This document shows, one piece after another, positions 13,794 to 14,339 of a stretch of 14,339 bases of DNA; the first letter of the stretch is position 1, and each line of letters begins with the position of its first letter. The stretch is from CAIPVR01 sp049316905. GTDB lineage: Bacteria > Actinomycetota > Acidimicrobiia > Acidimicrobiales > Microtrichaceae. Under the pieces are notes generated by a model. It did not search any database. It saw only the letters and a list, made by a program, of their open reading frames with translations, and was not told the DNA's origin. The DNA is taken from the NCBI GenBank assembly GCA_049316905.1, contig JBMOJH010000090.1, forward strand, positions 1 through 14,339, in the 5' to 3' direction. The translations under genes and the position numbers were made by a program.

Positions 13794-14221
13794 TCGCCCC
13801 CCGCTCGGTCCTCGTGGACACCAGCGTGGCGGTCGCGCTGGTGGTGGCCGACCACGCGGCGCACCGACAGGTGCTCGAGGGTCTCGCCGGGCGCCGGCTG
13901 GGCCTGTCGGGCCATGCCGCCTTCGAGACCTACTCGGTGCTGACCCGCCTGCCCCCGCCGGCCCGGCGCGACCCCTCGACGGTGAGCCGGCTGGTGGCGG
14001 ACAACTTCCCCGCCACGGTCCACCTGACACCCGAGCGGGCCGTCGGTCTGCTGTCGGGCCTGCCCGACCTCGGCATCGCCGGCGGTGCCGTCTACGACGC
14101 GCTGGTGGGGGCCGCCGCCGCGGAGCACCGCCTGACCCTGTTCACCCGGGACGTGCGGGCGCTCGACACCTACCGTGCGGTCGGCGCCGAGGTGGCGGTG
14201 ATCGGAGGAGGACCCACATGA
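13790..14221 (+). CDS. vapC: PIN-domain ribonuclease toxin VapC
   Basis: A 143-residue PIN-domain protein of normal VapC length. The four acidic residues of the metal-binding active site are present: Asp10 in VLVDTSV, Glu46 in AAFETYSVL, Asp103 in AVYDALV, and Asp121 in LFTRDVRALD. VapC toxins cleave specific RNAs such as initiator tRNA or rRNA when freed from VapB; the target here is unknown. The start is GTG 13790 within GTGA, overlapping the vapB stop. Its own stop overlaps the ATG of the next gene (ATGA), and its last codons encode that gene's GGAGGAGG ribosome-binding site, so the three genes appear to be one operon. Confidence 0.92.
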   Translation: MIAPRSVLVDTSVAVALVVADHAAHRQVLEGLAGRRLGLSGHAAFETYSVLTRLPPPARRDPSTVSRLVADNFPATVHLTPERAVGLLSGLPDLGIAGGAVYDALVGAAAAEHRLTLFTRDVRALDTYRAVGAEVAVIGGGPT

Positions 14222-14339
14222 CCGACGACCCGACCCCGGGAACTCCGCCCACCGGTCCGCCCACGGGTCCGCTACAGGGCCCTCCTCCGGGACCGGGAGT
14301 GGGTGGCGCACCGTGGGACCGCACTCCGCCCCCGCCCAC
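14218..14339 (+). CDS. Pro/Gly-rich N-terminus of an unidentified protein (cut by window edge)
   Basis: Only the first 40 or so codons are inside the window. ATG 14218 overlaps the vapC stop (ATGA) and has a strong GGAGGAGG ribosome-binding site a few bases upstream. The visible part begins MTDDPTPGTPPTGPPTGP and stays rich in Pro and Gly (GPPPGPGVGG, PWDRTPPPP). Disordered Pro/Gly-rich starts like this often precede membrane segments in small actinobacterial membrane proteins, but the family cannot be told. Confidence 0.65.
   Translation, partial: MTDDPTPGTPPTGPPTGPLQGPPPGPGVGGAPWDRTPPPP

Noticed and set aside
11445..14030. 861-codon open frame on the minus strand opposite gabD2 and vapBC
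   Set aside because: It runs antisense through several well-recognised genes, and its translation is the His/Gly/Arg/Glu-rich type produced by GC-rich codon bias; no domain is recognisable.

Overview
The window is about 70% G+C, with frequent GTG starts, TANNNT-type -10 elements, a possible leaderless mRNA and exported proteins carrying long threonine-rich linkers. Together with the gene families seen (DUF222/HNH protein, LtrA, GabD2-like aldehyde dehydrogenase, actinobacterial MazF and VapBC), this points to an actinobacterium, most likely of the Acidimicrobiia type. The lineage is inferred from style; no rRNA or other marker gene is present.

Layout. Positions 1-6500 hold mostly surface and exported proteins. 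On the minus strand these are a choice-of-anchor I beta-propeller lipoprotein (72-1769), a DUF222/HNH endonuclease-like protein (1891-3285) and a membrane-anchored GH43-like five-blade propeller protein (3347-4774). A lone type IV pilin-like protein (4840-5214, plus) is divergent from the GH43-like gene. A metallophosphoesterase lipoprotein follows (5332-6468, minus). The first lipoprotein has an 11-bp tandem repeat in its promoter that resembles an actinobacterial PHO box, so it may respond to phosphate.

Positions 6580-8450 hold an LtrA-family membrane protein (plus), a small two-helix membrane protein (minus) whose 3' end overlaps ltrA tail to tail by 92 bp, and a MazF/PemK toxin (minus) with no intact antitoxin gene beside it. 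Divergent from mazF is a 1049-residue PLD-like / superfamily 2 helicase / DUF3427 protein (8566-11715), a type often associated with DNA repair or defence. Then come a GabD2-like succinic semialdehyde dehydrogenase (11790-13460) and a complete VapBC toxin-antitoxin pair (13560-14221). The pair has an apparently leaderless start and strictly overlapping genes, and an ATGA overlap leads into a Pro/Gly-rich gene that runs off the right edge.

How the parts relate. Most genes look like single transcription units; the only clear operon is vapB-vapC-orf. The stretch from mazF to vapC (about 8.1-14.2 kb) has two toxin genes and a helicase of defence-like architecture flanking a metabolic gene, so it is the most accessory-looking part. 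No IS element, CRISPR array, tRNA or rRNA was seen, and no stretch longer than 300 bases lacks a gene. I did not find a system I can confidently call new. The best leads are the antitoxin-less MazF beside the PLD-helicase, the PHO-box-like promoter, and the GH43-like protein with a linker inserted into its propeller.
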